This document shows, piece after piece, positions 48,160 through 59,400 of a stretch of DNA of 64,000 nt. Source of the stretch: Bacteroidia bacterium (GTDB taxonomy: Bacteria > Bacteroidota > Bacteroidia > B-17B0 > Aurantibacillaceae); NCBI GenBank assembly GCA_025455485.1, contig JALOMJ010000010.1, positions 1-64,000 on the forward strand, read 5' to 3'. The position numbers and the translations under genes are program-made. The first letter of the stretch is position 1, and every line of letters begins with the position of its first letter. The notes below the pieces were generated by a model. That model made no database searches. It was not told the origin of the DNA and saw only the letters and a program-made list of their open reading frames with translations.

Positions 48160-51100
48160 ATGACCCTCAAACCCCTTACCCCAAAACTCTCCCTTAACAA
48201 GTCCTTCCTTAAGGTCAAACCGGTAAGGCCATTAATCGATGCCTTTAAATCCAACCTCATTCAGCTCCTCGATAGAACCAACGACTCCGAAAGCGAAGAG
48301 TTCCACAAAAACCTGGTCATCGACTTCCTCAAAAAAACCTATTACGATCCCGCTCACTTTATCAATACCAAAGGCCGTAACGACCTGGTCATTCATACCG
48401 GAAACTCCGCCAAAACCCCTGTTGCTGTAATTCTCGAAGCCAAAAAACCCACCAACAAGGCCGAGATGCTCAGCACCAAGAACCTAAACACCAAAGCATT
48501 TCAAGAACTGGTCCTCTATTACCTCAGAGAACGCATCACCCACAAAAACCTTGAAGTAAAACACCTGGTGGCCACTAACATCAACGAATGGTTCATTTTT
48601 GATGCCACTTTGTTCGACAGACTCTTTGCACAAAACAAAACCCTGGTAAAACAATTTACCGATTTCGAAGAAGGCCGCCTCGCCGAATCCAAAACCGATT
48701 TTTTCTACAAAGAAATTGCAGAACCCTTTGTGGCTTCAATCAATTCTGAAATAGAATTCACCTACTTCAACATTCAGGATTACCAAACCCCTCTTCGCAA
48801 CAACGATAAAAAGGACGACCACACCCTCATTGCCTTGTTCAAACTTCTCTCTCCTGAGCACCTTTTAAAACTGCCCTTCACCAACGACAGCAACAGCCTC
48901 GACAAACGTTTTTACAGCGAGCTCCTGCACATCATTGGCCTAACCGAAACCAAAGAAGGCAGCAAAAAACTCATTGGTCGCAATAAAGAAGGCGAAAGGT
49001 ACACCGGCACCCTTTTGGAGGATACCATTATTCAGCTCGACAGTCTGGATAAATTAAGCCGACTCTCCAACCCAAGTCAATATGGCGCCAACCCCCAGGA
49101 ACGTTTATTTACGGTCGCGCTTGAACTTTCCATTACCTGGATCAACCGCATCCTTTTCCTCAAATTGCTCGAAGCTCAGCTCATCACCTATCACAAAGGC
49201 GATAAATCCTATTCCTTCCTGAATTCCAATAAAATTAAAAATTACGACGACCTCAACAGCCTCTTCTTTCAGGTCCTTGCCCGCAAGTTCAATGACAGAA
49301 ATCCCGACGTAAAACAGGCCTTCGAAAAAGTCCCTTACTTGAACAGCTCCCTTTTCGAACCCACCGACCTCGAGCAGTTAACCCTTTTCATCAGCAATCT
49401 AAAGGACGATAAAACCATCCCCGTTCTTTCTTCAACTGTACTTAAGGACAACCAGGGCAAAAAACTCAGCGGCAGCCTTACTTCACTCAAGTATTTGTTT
49501 GAGTTTCTAAATGCCTACGATTTCAGCAGCGAAGGCTCAGAAGAAATTCAGGAAGACAACAAAACCCTTATCAATGCCTCGGTTCTTGGTTTAATATTTG
49601 AGAAAATCAACGGCTACAAGGACGGCTCCTTTTTTACTCCCGGCTTTATCACCATGTACATGTGCCGCGAAACCATTCGCAGGGCAGTGCTTCAAAAATT
49701 CAACGAAACCAAAAAATGGAACTGTTCCACCTTCGAAGAACTTTACGATAAAATCGAGGACCGTAAAGAGGCCAATAACATTGTCAACTCATTAAAGATT
49801 TGCGACCCCGCTGTGGGCTCCGGCCACTTTTTGGTTTCGGCCCTCAATGAGATGATTGCCATTAAAAACGACCTGAAGATCCTTTCAGATAGAGAAGGTA
49901 AACGTTTAAAAGAATACCACGTTGAGGTTGTAAACGATGAATTAATTGTTACCGACGAAGAAGGAGAACTCTTTGAATACACACCCGGTATTTCCCCCCT
50001 CAAGGGGGGATTAAAGGGGGGTGAAAGCCAACGCATTCAGGAAACCCTCTTCCACGAAAAACAAACCATCATCGAAAACTGTTTGTTTGGAGTTGATATT
50101 AATACCAACTCCGTAAAGATTTGCCGTTTACGCCTTTGGATTGAACTACTCAAAAATGCATATTATGTGGCTCCCTCTAGTTCCGATAAAGCGGGGGGTG
50201 AGGCACTGGAAACCCTCCCCAACATCGACATCAACATCAAATGCGGCAATTCCCTGGTAAGCCGTTTTGCAATAGATGCCGACCTCAAACAAGCCCTTAA
50301 AAAAAGCAAATGGACCATTGACAGTTACAAGCTGGCAGTGGATACCTACCGCAACGCCGATAGCAAAGAGCAAAAGCGTGAAATGGAGAAGTTGATTGCC
50401 GACATCAAATCCGATTTTAAAACCAATATTGACAACCCGTTTAAAAGGAAAATTAGTTCTGCTCGTGGAAAAGTTGATAAGATCGCGACAGAAATAAACA
50501 CTCAAAAGCAGTGGGGCGAGAAATTAAATAAGCAATTATTAAAGGATTTAGAGAAAGCAACTCAACAATTAAAATTACTTGAAAAAGAAAGAGAGACCAT
50601 TGAGTCAAATGTAATGTTTGACAATGCATTTGAATGGCGCTTTGAATTTCCGGAAATATTGAATGATTCTGGCGAATACATAGGATTTGATGTATTGATT
50701 GGAAACCCGCCTTATGGTATTACAATAAAAGGATTGGAAAGAAATTATATTGTCTCTACTATTTCAAAAGTTCCAGATTTTGAAATTTATTATTTATTTA
50801 TAGAAAGGGGTTATCAATTATTAAAGAAAAAAGGTCATTTATCATTAATTATTCCTAATACTATTCTTTTTAATGTATTTGCACAGAATTATCGTTTGGA
50901 GCTTTTCAACAAGTGGGAATTGAACGAAATATTAGACTGTACTGATATAAATATTTTCGATGATGCAACGGTAAGAAATATAATATTTCAATTTACCAAA
51001 GACAACAATCAAAACAGTTTGTATTACAAGAGAACGAATGATGTTAAAACATTTGAAGAGTTGATGGAGAGGCCTGTAGTCTCCATTCCTAAAGAAATTG

Positions 51101-51867
51101 TAGAAAAAAGCAATCAAAATTGGGGATTGCTATTCAAATTAGACAAATCAATTTTAACACTGATTGAAAAGATAAAAACGTCAAACTTACTAGCAAATCA
51201 GTATGACTCTACACAGGGCTATATACCTTACAGGAAAAGTGATTTATTAAAGAATTATGATAAGATCAAAGCAGAATCCATTGTTAAAAACCGTGAATGG
51301 CACTCTGATAGTAAAATAAATCAAGAGTATAAAGAAGAAATATTTGGGGAATCAATAAGCAAATATGGGCATAAAAGAACTGGCAGTTATGTTAAGTACG
51401 GCAAACATTTGGCTACATATGTAGATCTAAAATATTTTAATCAAAAACGAATTTTAATACGTGAAATAACTAACCCATTCATTATTGCATGTTTAATTGA
51501 AGAAGAATTTGTTAATGACCCTCAGATTATTTCAGTACTTCCAAAAAATGAAACCTATTCTCTAGAGTTTCTATGGGCAATTTTAAACTCCAAACTTGCA
51601 ACCTTCTATCACTTCAATTCTTCACCGAAAGCAACTAAGGGGGCATTTCCTAAGATTTTGGTTTATGATGTAAATAACTTCCCGTTACCAGAGACTTTGA
51701 ATGATAAGACGAAATTGGAAATAGAAAAACTTGTCTGTGCCATTTTAGAAACTAAAAAACAGAATCCTAATTCTGTAACAACAAAAATTGAAGACCAAAT
51801 TGACAAGTTGGTTTACCAGCTTTACGATTTAACACCAGAAGAAATTGCCATTATAGAAAACGCATAG
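48160..51867 (+). CDS. Type IIG (Eco57I/TaqI-like) restriction-modification protein: nuclease + adenine-specific methyltransferase
   Basis: PVAVILEAKKPTNKAEM (PD-ExK nuclease-like); KICDPAVGSGHFLVSALNEM (motif I); VLIGNPPYGI (motif IV). Confidence 0.9.
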   Translation: MTLKPLTPKLSLNKSFLKVKPVRPLIDAFKSNLIQLLDRTNDSESEEFHKNLVIDFLKKTYYDPAHFINTKGRNDLVIHTGNSAKTPVAVILEAKKPTNKAEMLSTKNLNTKAFQELVLYYLRERITHKNLEVKHLVATNINEWFIFDATLFDRLFAQNKTLVKQFTDFEEGRLAESKTDFFYKEIAEPFVASINSEIEFTYFNIQDYQTPLRNNDKKDDHTLIALFKLLSPEHLLKLPFTNDSNSLDKRFYSELLHIIGLTETKEGSKKLIGRNKEGERYTGTLLEDTIIQLDSLDKLSRLSNPSQYGANPQERLFTVALELSITWINRILFLKLLEAQLITYHKGDKSYSFLNSNKIKNYDDLNSLFFQVLARKFNDRNPDVKQAFEKVPYLNSSLFEPTDLEQLTLFISNLKDDKTIPVLSSTVLKDNQGKKLSGSLTSLKYLFEFLNAYDFSSEGSEEIQEDNKTLINASVLGLIFEKINGYKDGSFFTPGFITMYMCRETIRRAVLQKFNETKKWNCSTFEELYDKIEDRKEANNIVNSLKICDPAVGSGHFLVSALNEMIAIKNDLKILSDREGKRLKEYHVEVVNDELIVTDEEGELFEYTPGISPLKGGLKGGESQRIQETLFHEKQTIIENCLFGVDINTNSVKICRLRLWIELLKNAYYVAPSSSDKAGGEALETLPNIDINIKCGNSLVSRFAIDADLKQALKKSKWTIDSYKLAVDTYRNADSKEQKREMEKLIADIKSDFKTNIDNPFKRKISSARGKVDKIATEINTQKQWGEKLNKQLLKDLEKATQQLKLLEKERETIESNVMFDNAFEWRFEFPEILNDSGEYIGFDVLIGNPPYGITIKGLERNYIVSTISKVPDFEIYYLFIERGYQLLKKKGHLSLIIPNTILFNVFAQNYRLELFNKWELNEILDCTDINIFDDATVRNIIFQFTKDNNQNSLYYKRTNDVKTFEELMERPVVSIPKEIVEKSNQNWGLLFKLDKSILTLIEKIKTSNLLANQYDSTQGYIPYRKSDLLKNYDKIKAESIVKNREWHSDSKINQEYKEEIFGESISKYGHKRTGSYVKYGKHLATYVDLKYFNQKRILIREITNPFIIACLIEEEFVNDPQIISVLPKNETYSLEFLWAILNSKLATFYHFNSSPKATKGAFPKILVYDVNNFPLPETLNDKTKLEIEKLVCAILETKKQNPNSVTTKIEDQIDKLVYQLYDLTPEEIAIIENA
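49994..50021. repeat. In-frame G/C-homopolymer palindromic insertion inside the R-M gene
   Basis: CCCCCCTCAAGGGGGGATTAAAGGGGGG, translated as SPLKGGLKGG. Confidence 0.75.
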
Positions 51868-51876
51868 TTTATTGCC

Positions 51877-53022
51877 ATGTTAAAATTTCATACAAAAATA
51901 TTAGCCTACCTCTCGCTTCTGCTTTCAATCTCAGGACATCATTCCTTAACTGCCCAGGATAACAACAAAAAATACACCCGCATTGTTAATGCTTGGAACA
52001 AAGCCCACAACGAATGGAAATTCACCGACCTCAGCAAACTCTATGCACCCAAAGTGTTGTTTTATTGCTCATGGGTCAACAAATCAGAGTGTGTAGAAAA
52101 CAAAACCACTCAGATGAGTCCGTCTAGGGTTTTCCGCCAAAAAATTGTGTCCCCAATCAAAATTAGTGCCTTAGCCGAAAACCTCATCCTTTGCAAGTTC
52201 ACCAAGGAAGTCACAACAGACGATGGCAAAGCAAGGTATCCGGCTTATTTAGTTATAACCGAAAAAGACGACCAGCTCCGCATCATCGCCGAAAGCGACG
52301 ACATAACCGATCGCAACATGAACTTTACCCTAACCGGTGACCTTTTCATAAATCCCGGCAAAAACCCTAAAACCCCAAAGCCCGAAGAAAATTCCGATTC
52401 CGGTCTTGGTTTACAATTCTATTCAATCACATCAATTTCAGCGATTGCTATCATCGCTATTGCTGCGAGAAGGAGAAAAAAGAGAAAAGCATTGGCAACG
52501 ATCTCAAAACCGGTTGAAACTATGGTACCAGAACCTCAACCGGAGGTTGTGGAACCATTAAAAGAGGAATTCACTAGTAAAGAAAAAGGAGACCTTTTTG
52601 AGTCTTTTGTGATCAACAAATTTGACACCAACTACTTCCGAATTACAGAAAAACCAGATGATAGAACCTTTAATGGAATGGCCTCAGAGCAGAGGCAGAA
52701 TCCTGACTTAGTTGTTATGTTTGAGCTACGTGGATACCAGGCTAAATTTGCTGTAGAGTGCACTTTCTGTAGCACAGTAAAAGACATAATCGAAGTGAAG
52801 TCTTGGGATAAGTTAAATAGGTACAAAGAATTTGGTCGTAATAGACAGATAGATGTTTACATAATCCTTGGCTTAGGTGGTGTTCCTCAAAATCCCAAGG
52901 AATTATTTATTATTCCCCTTCCAAAAGCCAAAGCCAAAATGTCTTATGATGATCTCAAATTATATAACCGGTCCACTGTGAACCGTTTGTTTTTTGATAG
53001 GGATACAGGAAGGTTAACATAA
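51877..53022 (+). CDS. Membrane-anchored protein: periplasmic NTF2-like domain, one TM, cytoplasmic PD-(D/E)XK nuclease-like domain
   Basis: Signal peptide; TM FYSITSISAIAIIAIAA followed by RRRKKRK; C-terminus GDLFESFVINKF...NPDLVVMFELRGYQAKFAVECTF...YIILGLGGVPQNPKELFIIPLP. Confidence 0.6.
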   Translation: MLKFHTKILAYLSLLLSISGHHSLTAQDNNKKYTRIVNAWNKAHNEWKFTDLSKLYAPKVLFYCSWVNKSECVENKTTQMSPSRVFRQKIVSPIKISALAENLILCKFTKEVTTDDGKARYPAYLVITEKDDQLRIIAESDDITDRNMNFTLTGDLFINPGKNPKTPKPEENSDSGLGLQFYSITSISAIAIIAIAARRRKKRKALATISKPVETMVPEPQPEVVEPLKEEFTSKEKGDLFESFVINKFDTNYFRITEKPDDRTFNGMASEQRQNPDLVVMFELRGYQAKFAVECTFCSTVKDIIEVKSWDKLNRYKEFGRNRQIDVYIILGLGGVPQNPKELFIIPLPKAKAKMSYDDLKLYNRSTVNRLFFDRDTGRLT

Positions 53023-53032
53023 GTGTAAATAA

Positions 53033-53989
53033 ATGATAAGTCACTTAGATAAAATACATTTAAGAAATGAATATTCAAGACTACTTGGGTCAGATAGCTT
53101 TGCTGATATGATCGAGAGTCACAAAATGATTGCTGAAGTTGGTTTTTCAATTTTCTATGCTCATGGCAAGGAGAGTACCAAAACTTCTGTTTACGATCAT
53201 GATGGGAATATTCTATTCCAAATGTCCATCTTAAAATGCCTTTCACTTCAACAGCTCGCACACTCAATAAACTATAAAAATTCCATTGACGGAGTCACGC
53301 TTAAAGATACTTATGACCCATTCGGGATGTATACAATCGTGAGAGCTCAGTATGAGGCTTTTTGCAACTTTAATAACATATTTATTCAATCCAGGTCCGA
53401 GGACGAATTAAAATTAAAATACCACCTATGGGTATTAAGTGGTTTAAACTATCGGCAACGTTTTAAAGCTAAGTCTGAATGGGCGAAAAAGAAAAAGGCC
53501 ACTGAAGCAATAGAAATTGATAATTTAAATAAGTCTGTGCTTGAAAATCCATGTTATTTACAATTGGACGAACAATCTCAACAGAACATTCAAGATTGTA
53601 TCAAGAGAAAGGATTGGCAAATTAAAATTGATGGAAATAGATCCTATAAAATTGCTTGGCATGAAATGATGTCAAATTCTGGCGCTAACGAAAACTTAGA
53701 CGGCCAGTATTCATATCTGTCACTTGCAACTCATCCTTCAAATGTTTCAGTGTTTCAGTTCAGCTCCATGTACATTGAAAATCAACAAGGTTTCAATGCA
53801 AAAATAGCGCTTCAATTATCTAGAGCATCTACAGCTATGTTTGTCAGAGATTATGTGGAATATTTCAAATTAACAGAAAAGCACTTTAACAATTTACCAA
53901 TCATGCCCCAGCTGCTAATCAACGGTTGTAATAGTTTGTTTCGTAGTGAGGATTATGAACTAAATAGTATAAATGATATTTTGAACTGA
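53033..53989 (+). CDS. Hypothetical protein (possibly DUF5677-like)
   Basis: 318 aa; starts 11 bp after the previous gene; YSYLSLATHPSNVSVFQF. Confidence 0.5.
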   Translation: MISHLDKIHLRNEYSRLLGSDSFADMIESHKMIAEVGFSIFYAHGKESTKTSVYDHDGNILFQMSILKCLSLQQLAHSINYKNSIDGVTLKDTYDPFGMYTIVRAQYEAFCNFNNIFIQSRSEDELKLKYHLWVLSGLNYRQRFKAKSEWAKKKKATEAIEIDNLNKSVLENPCYLQLDEQSQQNIQDCIKRKDWQIKIDGNRSYKIAWHEMMSNSGANENLDGQYSYLSLATHPSNVSVFQFSSMYIENQQGFNAKIALQLSRASTAMFVRDYVEYFKLTEKHFNNLPIMPQLLINGCNSLFRSEDYELNSINDILN

Positions 53990-54056
53990 TTATTTAAATC
54001 CCTAAATAAAATAATAAGCAAAATGTATATCCAACATTAAGCCAGAATTTATACCC

Positions 54057-55844
54057 ATGCAAAAATACTCAGTCAACCAACACCTCATCGAAACCATCTT
54101 GTCCTGGGTAAAATCCGGTGAAATTGCCATACCCGAAATTCAACGTCCTTTTGTTTGGGACAGTTCCAAAGTCCGCGATTTAATGGATAGCCTCTATCAG
54201 GGCTTCCCGGTGGGATACGTCATTGCCTGGCGCAATCCCAATGTGCGTTTAAAAGATGGTAGTTTAAGCGAAGGCAAAAAGATCTTAATTGATGGCCAGC
54301 AGAGGGTTACTGCACTCACGGCCGCGATTTTAGGGGAATATGTGATTGACAAAACCTATCAGAGGGTAAAGATCAAAATAGCCTTCAATCCCTTAACCGA
54401 GAAGTTTGAGGTGCAAAATCCGGCCATACTAAAAGACAAAGCTTGGTTACACGACATTTCTGAAGCAATCAATGGTTCAATAAGCATACTGAAATTAGTA
54501 CGTAACTACATCGAACTAAATCCCGGTACCGACGAGGATCTGATTGAAAAATCCTTCACAAATTTGATTAACATTCCTAAAAAGCAGATTGGTCTCATCG
54601 AATTAGCAGCTGACCTTGATATTGAAACGGTGACCGAAATCTTTATCCGTATAAACTCCAAAGGCGTAGTGCTTAGTCAGGCGGATTTTGCCATGAGTAA
54701 AATTGCATCCAACACCGAATACGATGGCAACCTTCTACGAAAAGCCATTGATTATTTTTGCCACCTTACCATTGCGCCTGAATTCTACAAACACATTGTG
54801 GACAATGATAAGGAATTCGCTTCAACGGAGTATTTTCCTAAAATGGCCTGGTTAAAAACAGAGAATGAAGACCTCTACGACCCTGATTACAACGATTTAA
54901 TTCGTGTTGCCTTTACCTCACAATTTAATAGGGGTAGGCTTTCAGATTTAGTGAGTTTACTCTCAGGTCGTAATTTTGAAACACGTACCTACGAAGATTC
55001 CATTGCAGAACAGTCCTTTGCCACACTAAAGAATGGGGTTAATAATTTCATCAATGAAACCAATTTCAAACGGTTTTTGATGATCATTAAATCAGCAGGT
55101 TTTATTTCACCCAAACTTACCCGTTCACAAAACGCCATCAATTTTGCCTATATCCTGTATTTAAAACTCAAAGACCTTGGGGTAAATTCAGTTCAAATGG
55201 AATCCTTTGTACGGCGATGGTTTGTATATTCCATACTCACAGGCAGGTATTCGGGCTCTCCGGAATCCACCTTTGATTTTGACATCAAACAAATAGCCAA
55301 CAAACCATTTGAAGAATACATGAAGGAAAAAGAAGATGGCGAGCTCTCTGAAGCCTTCTGGAATGCTGCCCTGCCTCAAAGCTTGGACACTTCAGTTGCA
55401 AGCAGCCCTTATTTTCATGTATACTTAGCTGCCCAGGTTAAAGCTAACGACAAAGGATTTCTTTCCAGAGATGTCACTATCGGTGATTTAATTTCTCTTA
55501 GAGGCGATATCCACCACTTATTCCCAAAAAACTATCTGAAGAAAAACGGGTACGAACGAGGAAAATACAATCAGATTGCAAACTATGTATATATGCAATC
55601 AGAAATAAACATCAAAGTAGGTGACAAAGCCCCAAAAGACTATTTCGAACTCATAAGCAAACAACTTCAATCCGGTAAACTGGTCACTGGCATTAATTCA
55701 GAAGACCAACTACAGGAAAACCTAAAAGCGAATTGCGTTCCACACTCAATCATTGAAATGACGCATTCAGATTACATGGATTTTCTCCAGCAACGTAGAA
55801 TCCTGATGGCTCAAAAAATGAAGGAGTACTACTTTTCCTTATAA
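54057..55844 (+). CDS. DUF262 (GmrS-like) + C-terminal HNH/DUF1524-like (GmrD-like) protein
   Basis: [62 protein letters not shown]. Confidence 0.85.
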   Translation: MQKYSVNQHLIETILSWVKSGEIAIPEIQRPFVWDSSKVRDLMDSLYQGFPVGYVIAWRNPNVRLKDGSLSEGKKILIDGQQRVTALTAAILGEYVIDKTYQRVKIKIAFNPLTEKFEVQNPAILKDKAWLHDISEAINGSISILKLVRNYIELNPGTDEDLIEKSFTNLINIPKKQIGLIELAADLDIETVTEIFIRINSKGVVLSQADFAMSKIASNTEYDGNLLRKAIDYFCHLTIAPEFYKHIVDNDKEFASTEYFPKMAWLKTENEDLYDPDYNDLIRVAFTSQFNRGRLSDLVSLLSGRNFETRTYEDSIAEQSFATLKNGVNNFINETNFKRFLMIIKSAGFISPKLTRSQNAINFAYILYLKLKDLGVNSVQMESFVRRWFVYSILTGRYSGSPESTFDFDIKQIANKPFEEYMKEKEDGELSEAFWNAALPQSLDTSVASSPYFHVYLAAQVKANDKGFLSRDVTIGDLISLRGDIHHLFPKNYLKKNGYERGKYNQIANYVYMQSEINIKVGDKAPKDYFELISKQLQSGKLVTGINSEDQLQENLKANCVPHSIIEMTHSDYMDFLQQRRILMAQKMKEYYFSL

Positions 55845-55989
55845 TTCTTGAAATACAATTGAAGTCATTCTTGGTTTTTTTATAACCAAAAAATCTTATA
55901 TTTAGTTTATCTTTCTAAGGACATAAGTTCTTGAACCATTTGAGAGCGAATTTGAATTCGCATTGAGTGGTTTTGATTATAATGTAAAT

Positions 55990-56469
55990 ATGAGATATCA
56001 CAAGCTAAGACTCTTTTCAAATTCCGTTGGTAGATTACTTATCATAGTTCTATTCAGCACCTTCTTTATTAGCGCTTTTTTCTTTAAGAAAGATCTCAAA
56101 TTAGTAAGTGCAACCTCAGAAACGTGGAGTGGAGGCACTGCTGGTTCGGGTAGCGGCAAGGAATTCTACTTCAAAATAAAAATACAAACCTCTAAGCCAA
56201 TTATATTTGATTCTGTTTGGATAAACAACAAAATGCTGGCCACTTATTTGGCAAACAATCGTTTATCTATCTCTCAGGAACCAATAAAATTTACTCGAAA
56301 CGACACAATTATTGTTAGGGCATCCGAATCATCCTTAAGACCTTCTGCCCCATCAAACAGGCCAAATAATTTTTCCGGTGAGGCAAGTATTAGATACTAC
56401 CTTGATGGTAAAATGAAATACCTCAACGTTAAGAAAATAACAATTAACAAATCAGTCAATCGACAATGA
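55990..56469 (+). CDS. Membrane-anchored hypothetical protein
   Basis: N-terminal TM; stop overlaps start of 56466 gene; ATG at 55990. Confidence 0.5.
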   Translation: MRYHKLRLFSNSVGRLLIIVLFSTFFISAFFFKKDLKLVSATSETWSGGTAGSGSGKEFYFKIKIQTSKPIIFDSVWINNKMLATYLANNRLSISQEPIKFTRNDTIIVRASESSLRPSAPSNRPNNFSGEASIRYYLDGKMKYLNVKKITINKSVNRQ

Positions 56470-59400
56470 AGAATTTTAAACTAACAGGTTTATACCTGAT
56501 TACTGCTTGTATGCTATTTGTAATTCCGCACGTCCATGCGCAAGTGTGGATGAAAGACATCCAGAACGAAAATCCTAATTTTTATGAAATTCAAAAGGCA
56601 TTTAACGATTACTGGAAAGACAGACCTGTTGAAAAGGGCAAAGGCTACAAACAATTTAAGCGGTGGGAATGGTATTGGCAGCAAAGGGTAGGTCCAAACG
56701 GTGAATTTCCTAAAAACACAGTTTTGCATGATGAACTAGCGAAATACAACGAACTACATTCCAATGAAAAATCAAGCGCCATTTCCTCAGCTACAGTTGC
56801 AAACTGGTCATTTAAAGGTCCTCAATCAAGCTCAGGTGGTTACTCAGGCATAGGTAGAATTAATTGTATAGCATTTCATCCTAGTATTGCCACTACATTT
56901 TGGGTAGGCACACCTGCCGGTGGTCTTTGGAAAACTACCAATGGAGGTTCAACCTGGACCACCAATACGGATAATCTTCCTGTTCTTGGAGTAAGTGATA
57001 TTGCCATCGACCCAACAAACCCGAATATAATGTACATCGCAACAGGTGATGGTGACGCAGCCGTTAGCTTGTCAAATGGCTATGGTGACACCAAAAGCAT
57101 AGGTGTTTTGAAATCAACAAATGGGGGTGCCTCATGGTCTGCTGTTCTAACAGCAAGTGTCTCGCAAAATATTTTGATTAGAAGACTTCTAATTAACCCT
57201 TCAAATCCAAACATTCTACTTGCAGCCACCAGTGTGGGAATCTATCGCACCACAAATGCAGGGGTTTCTTGGGCATTGGTTTCTAGTAACATTTGGTTCA
57301 TTGATATGGAATTCAAACCCACGGATCCCAATTACGTTTACGCAGCAACGTATAGTCCAAACGGCAACTCGCAAATCTTTAGTTCAAGTAACAACGGCCA
57401 AACCTGGTCTCAGGTCACTAATTTCACGGGTTATACAAGAATAAATCTCGCTGTTACAGCCAATTTCCCAGCCTTAGTGGATGCAGTTTGTGTGAATAGC
57501 ACTTCAGGTTTAGGTGGCTTATGGTATTCTGCAAACAGTGGAGCAAGTTTTACACAATATTATTTTGCCAATTGCACAAACAATTTACTACACAATTCAT
57601 TTAACGGCTCAGGCTGTGATGGTCAGGGCACTTATGATTTAGCATATGCAATCAATCCGGCAAATTTCGATGAAATTTGGTTGGGAGGGGTAAATACCTG
57701 GAGAACGACAAATGGTGGTAGTACTTGGTTTCTTAACAATGTGTGGAGCGTCTCACAATCCAGTTTAGTTCCGAATGTGCACGCGGATAAGCATGATATA
57801 GCATTTCATCCTTTGAACAATAATTTTATTTATGAATGCAATGATGGCGGAATATATGTCACCAATAATTCCGGCTCAAGCTGGACCGACCTTTCAAATA
57901 GTTTGGGTATTAGTCAAATTTATAGAATTGGAACAAGTGCCACCAATACTGATAAGGTCATCTGCGGTTTGCAAGACAATGGAACCAAAGAGGTTCAAAC
58001 CAATTCATGGTATGACCGTACAGGTGGCGATGGTATGGAATGTATTATTGACTACACAAACTCTAATGTTCAATATTCCTCCTACGTTAATGGTGAAATT
58101 TACAAAACAACCAACAACTGGTCATCATCAACAACAATTGTTCAGAATAATGGCGTAGGAGTAAACGCTCCAGGTGATTGGGTAACACCTTACCTAATGC
58201 ACCCCACAAACAACAACATTCTTATAATCGGTAAAGCTCAGGTTTTCCAAACCACCAATGGTGGAACAACATGGTCACAGCTCGGGACACTGCCGGGGAG
58301 CACTGGTGATATCATTTCAATGGCTTATGCACCTTCAAACCCCGCGGTCATATACGTTGCAACAGCAACACAAGTGTACAAAACCACAAATTCAGGAACT
58401 ACTTGGTCGATTATTGGTACATCCGCAACACGCATTACCTATTTGGCAGTAGATGCTACAAACCCACAACGCCTATGGGTTACAAAATCTGGTTATACAG
58501 CTGCGGATAAAGTTTGGTACACCGGAGATGGGGGCACAAGCTGGTCAAATTTTTCAGGCACTTTACCAAACATTCCCGTTAATTGTATTGTCTATCAAAA
58601 GAACAACTCGGATGGTCTTTACATAGGAACCGATGTTGGTGTGTATTTTTGGAATTCAACCTTACCTGATTGGATTCCCTTTAATACAGGTTTGCCAAAT
58701 GTTATAGTAAACGAATTAGAAATATCATATAATAACAACAAACTTTGGGCCGCTACCTTCGGTCGCGGATTGTGGAATTCTGATTTATACTGCCCTACAA
58801 TACAGCAGATTTCTCCCATTTCAGGCCCAAATAGCTTATGCTCTGGAACAAGCAATTCCGCTTATAGCATCACTGCGGTTCCAGGTGCTACCCTTTATAC
58901 ATGGACATTACCGGCGGGTTGGTCAGGTTCTGGTAATTCAAACGTAATCTATACAACTCCAATGAATTCAGGTAATATCAGTGTTAGTGCCAGCAACTCT
59001 TGCGGTATAAGTCCAACACAAAATATAAATGTAAATGTGTTTCCCCTGCCAAATATTTCAGTCACAACCTCTCATCCCTTCCTTTGTTCAGGTGAAGCAG
59101 CTTCTCTGAATGCAACAGGAGCTAACACATATACCTGGAGCACAGGCACCACGGGCTCTAACCTTATAGTTGCACCACTTGTAACAACAGTCTACATTGT
59201 CACAGGAACCGACGCCAATAATTGTTCAAACATGTTCACTATTACTCAAAATGTCGACGAATGCCTTTCCATCAATGAAGCGCCTACAGAAGTATTAGAT
59301 TATATTTCTGTATCACCTAATCCATTTGGCAACTCATTCTCAATTACAAACAATTCTCCTTACATAATTGAATACGATATTAGAATTTTTAATGCCTTAG

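Noticed and set aside
55869-55895. ttggttttttt-ataaccaa hairpin after DUF262 gene as terminator
   Set aside because: Only a 6-bp A/T-rich stem; too weak to list as a supported feature
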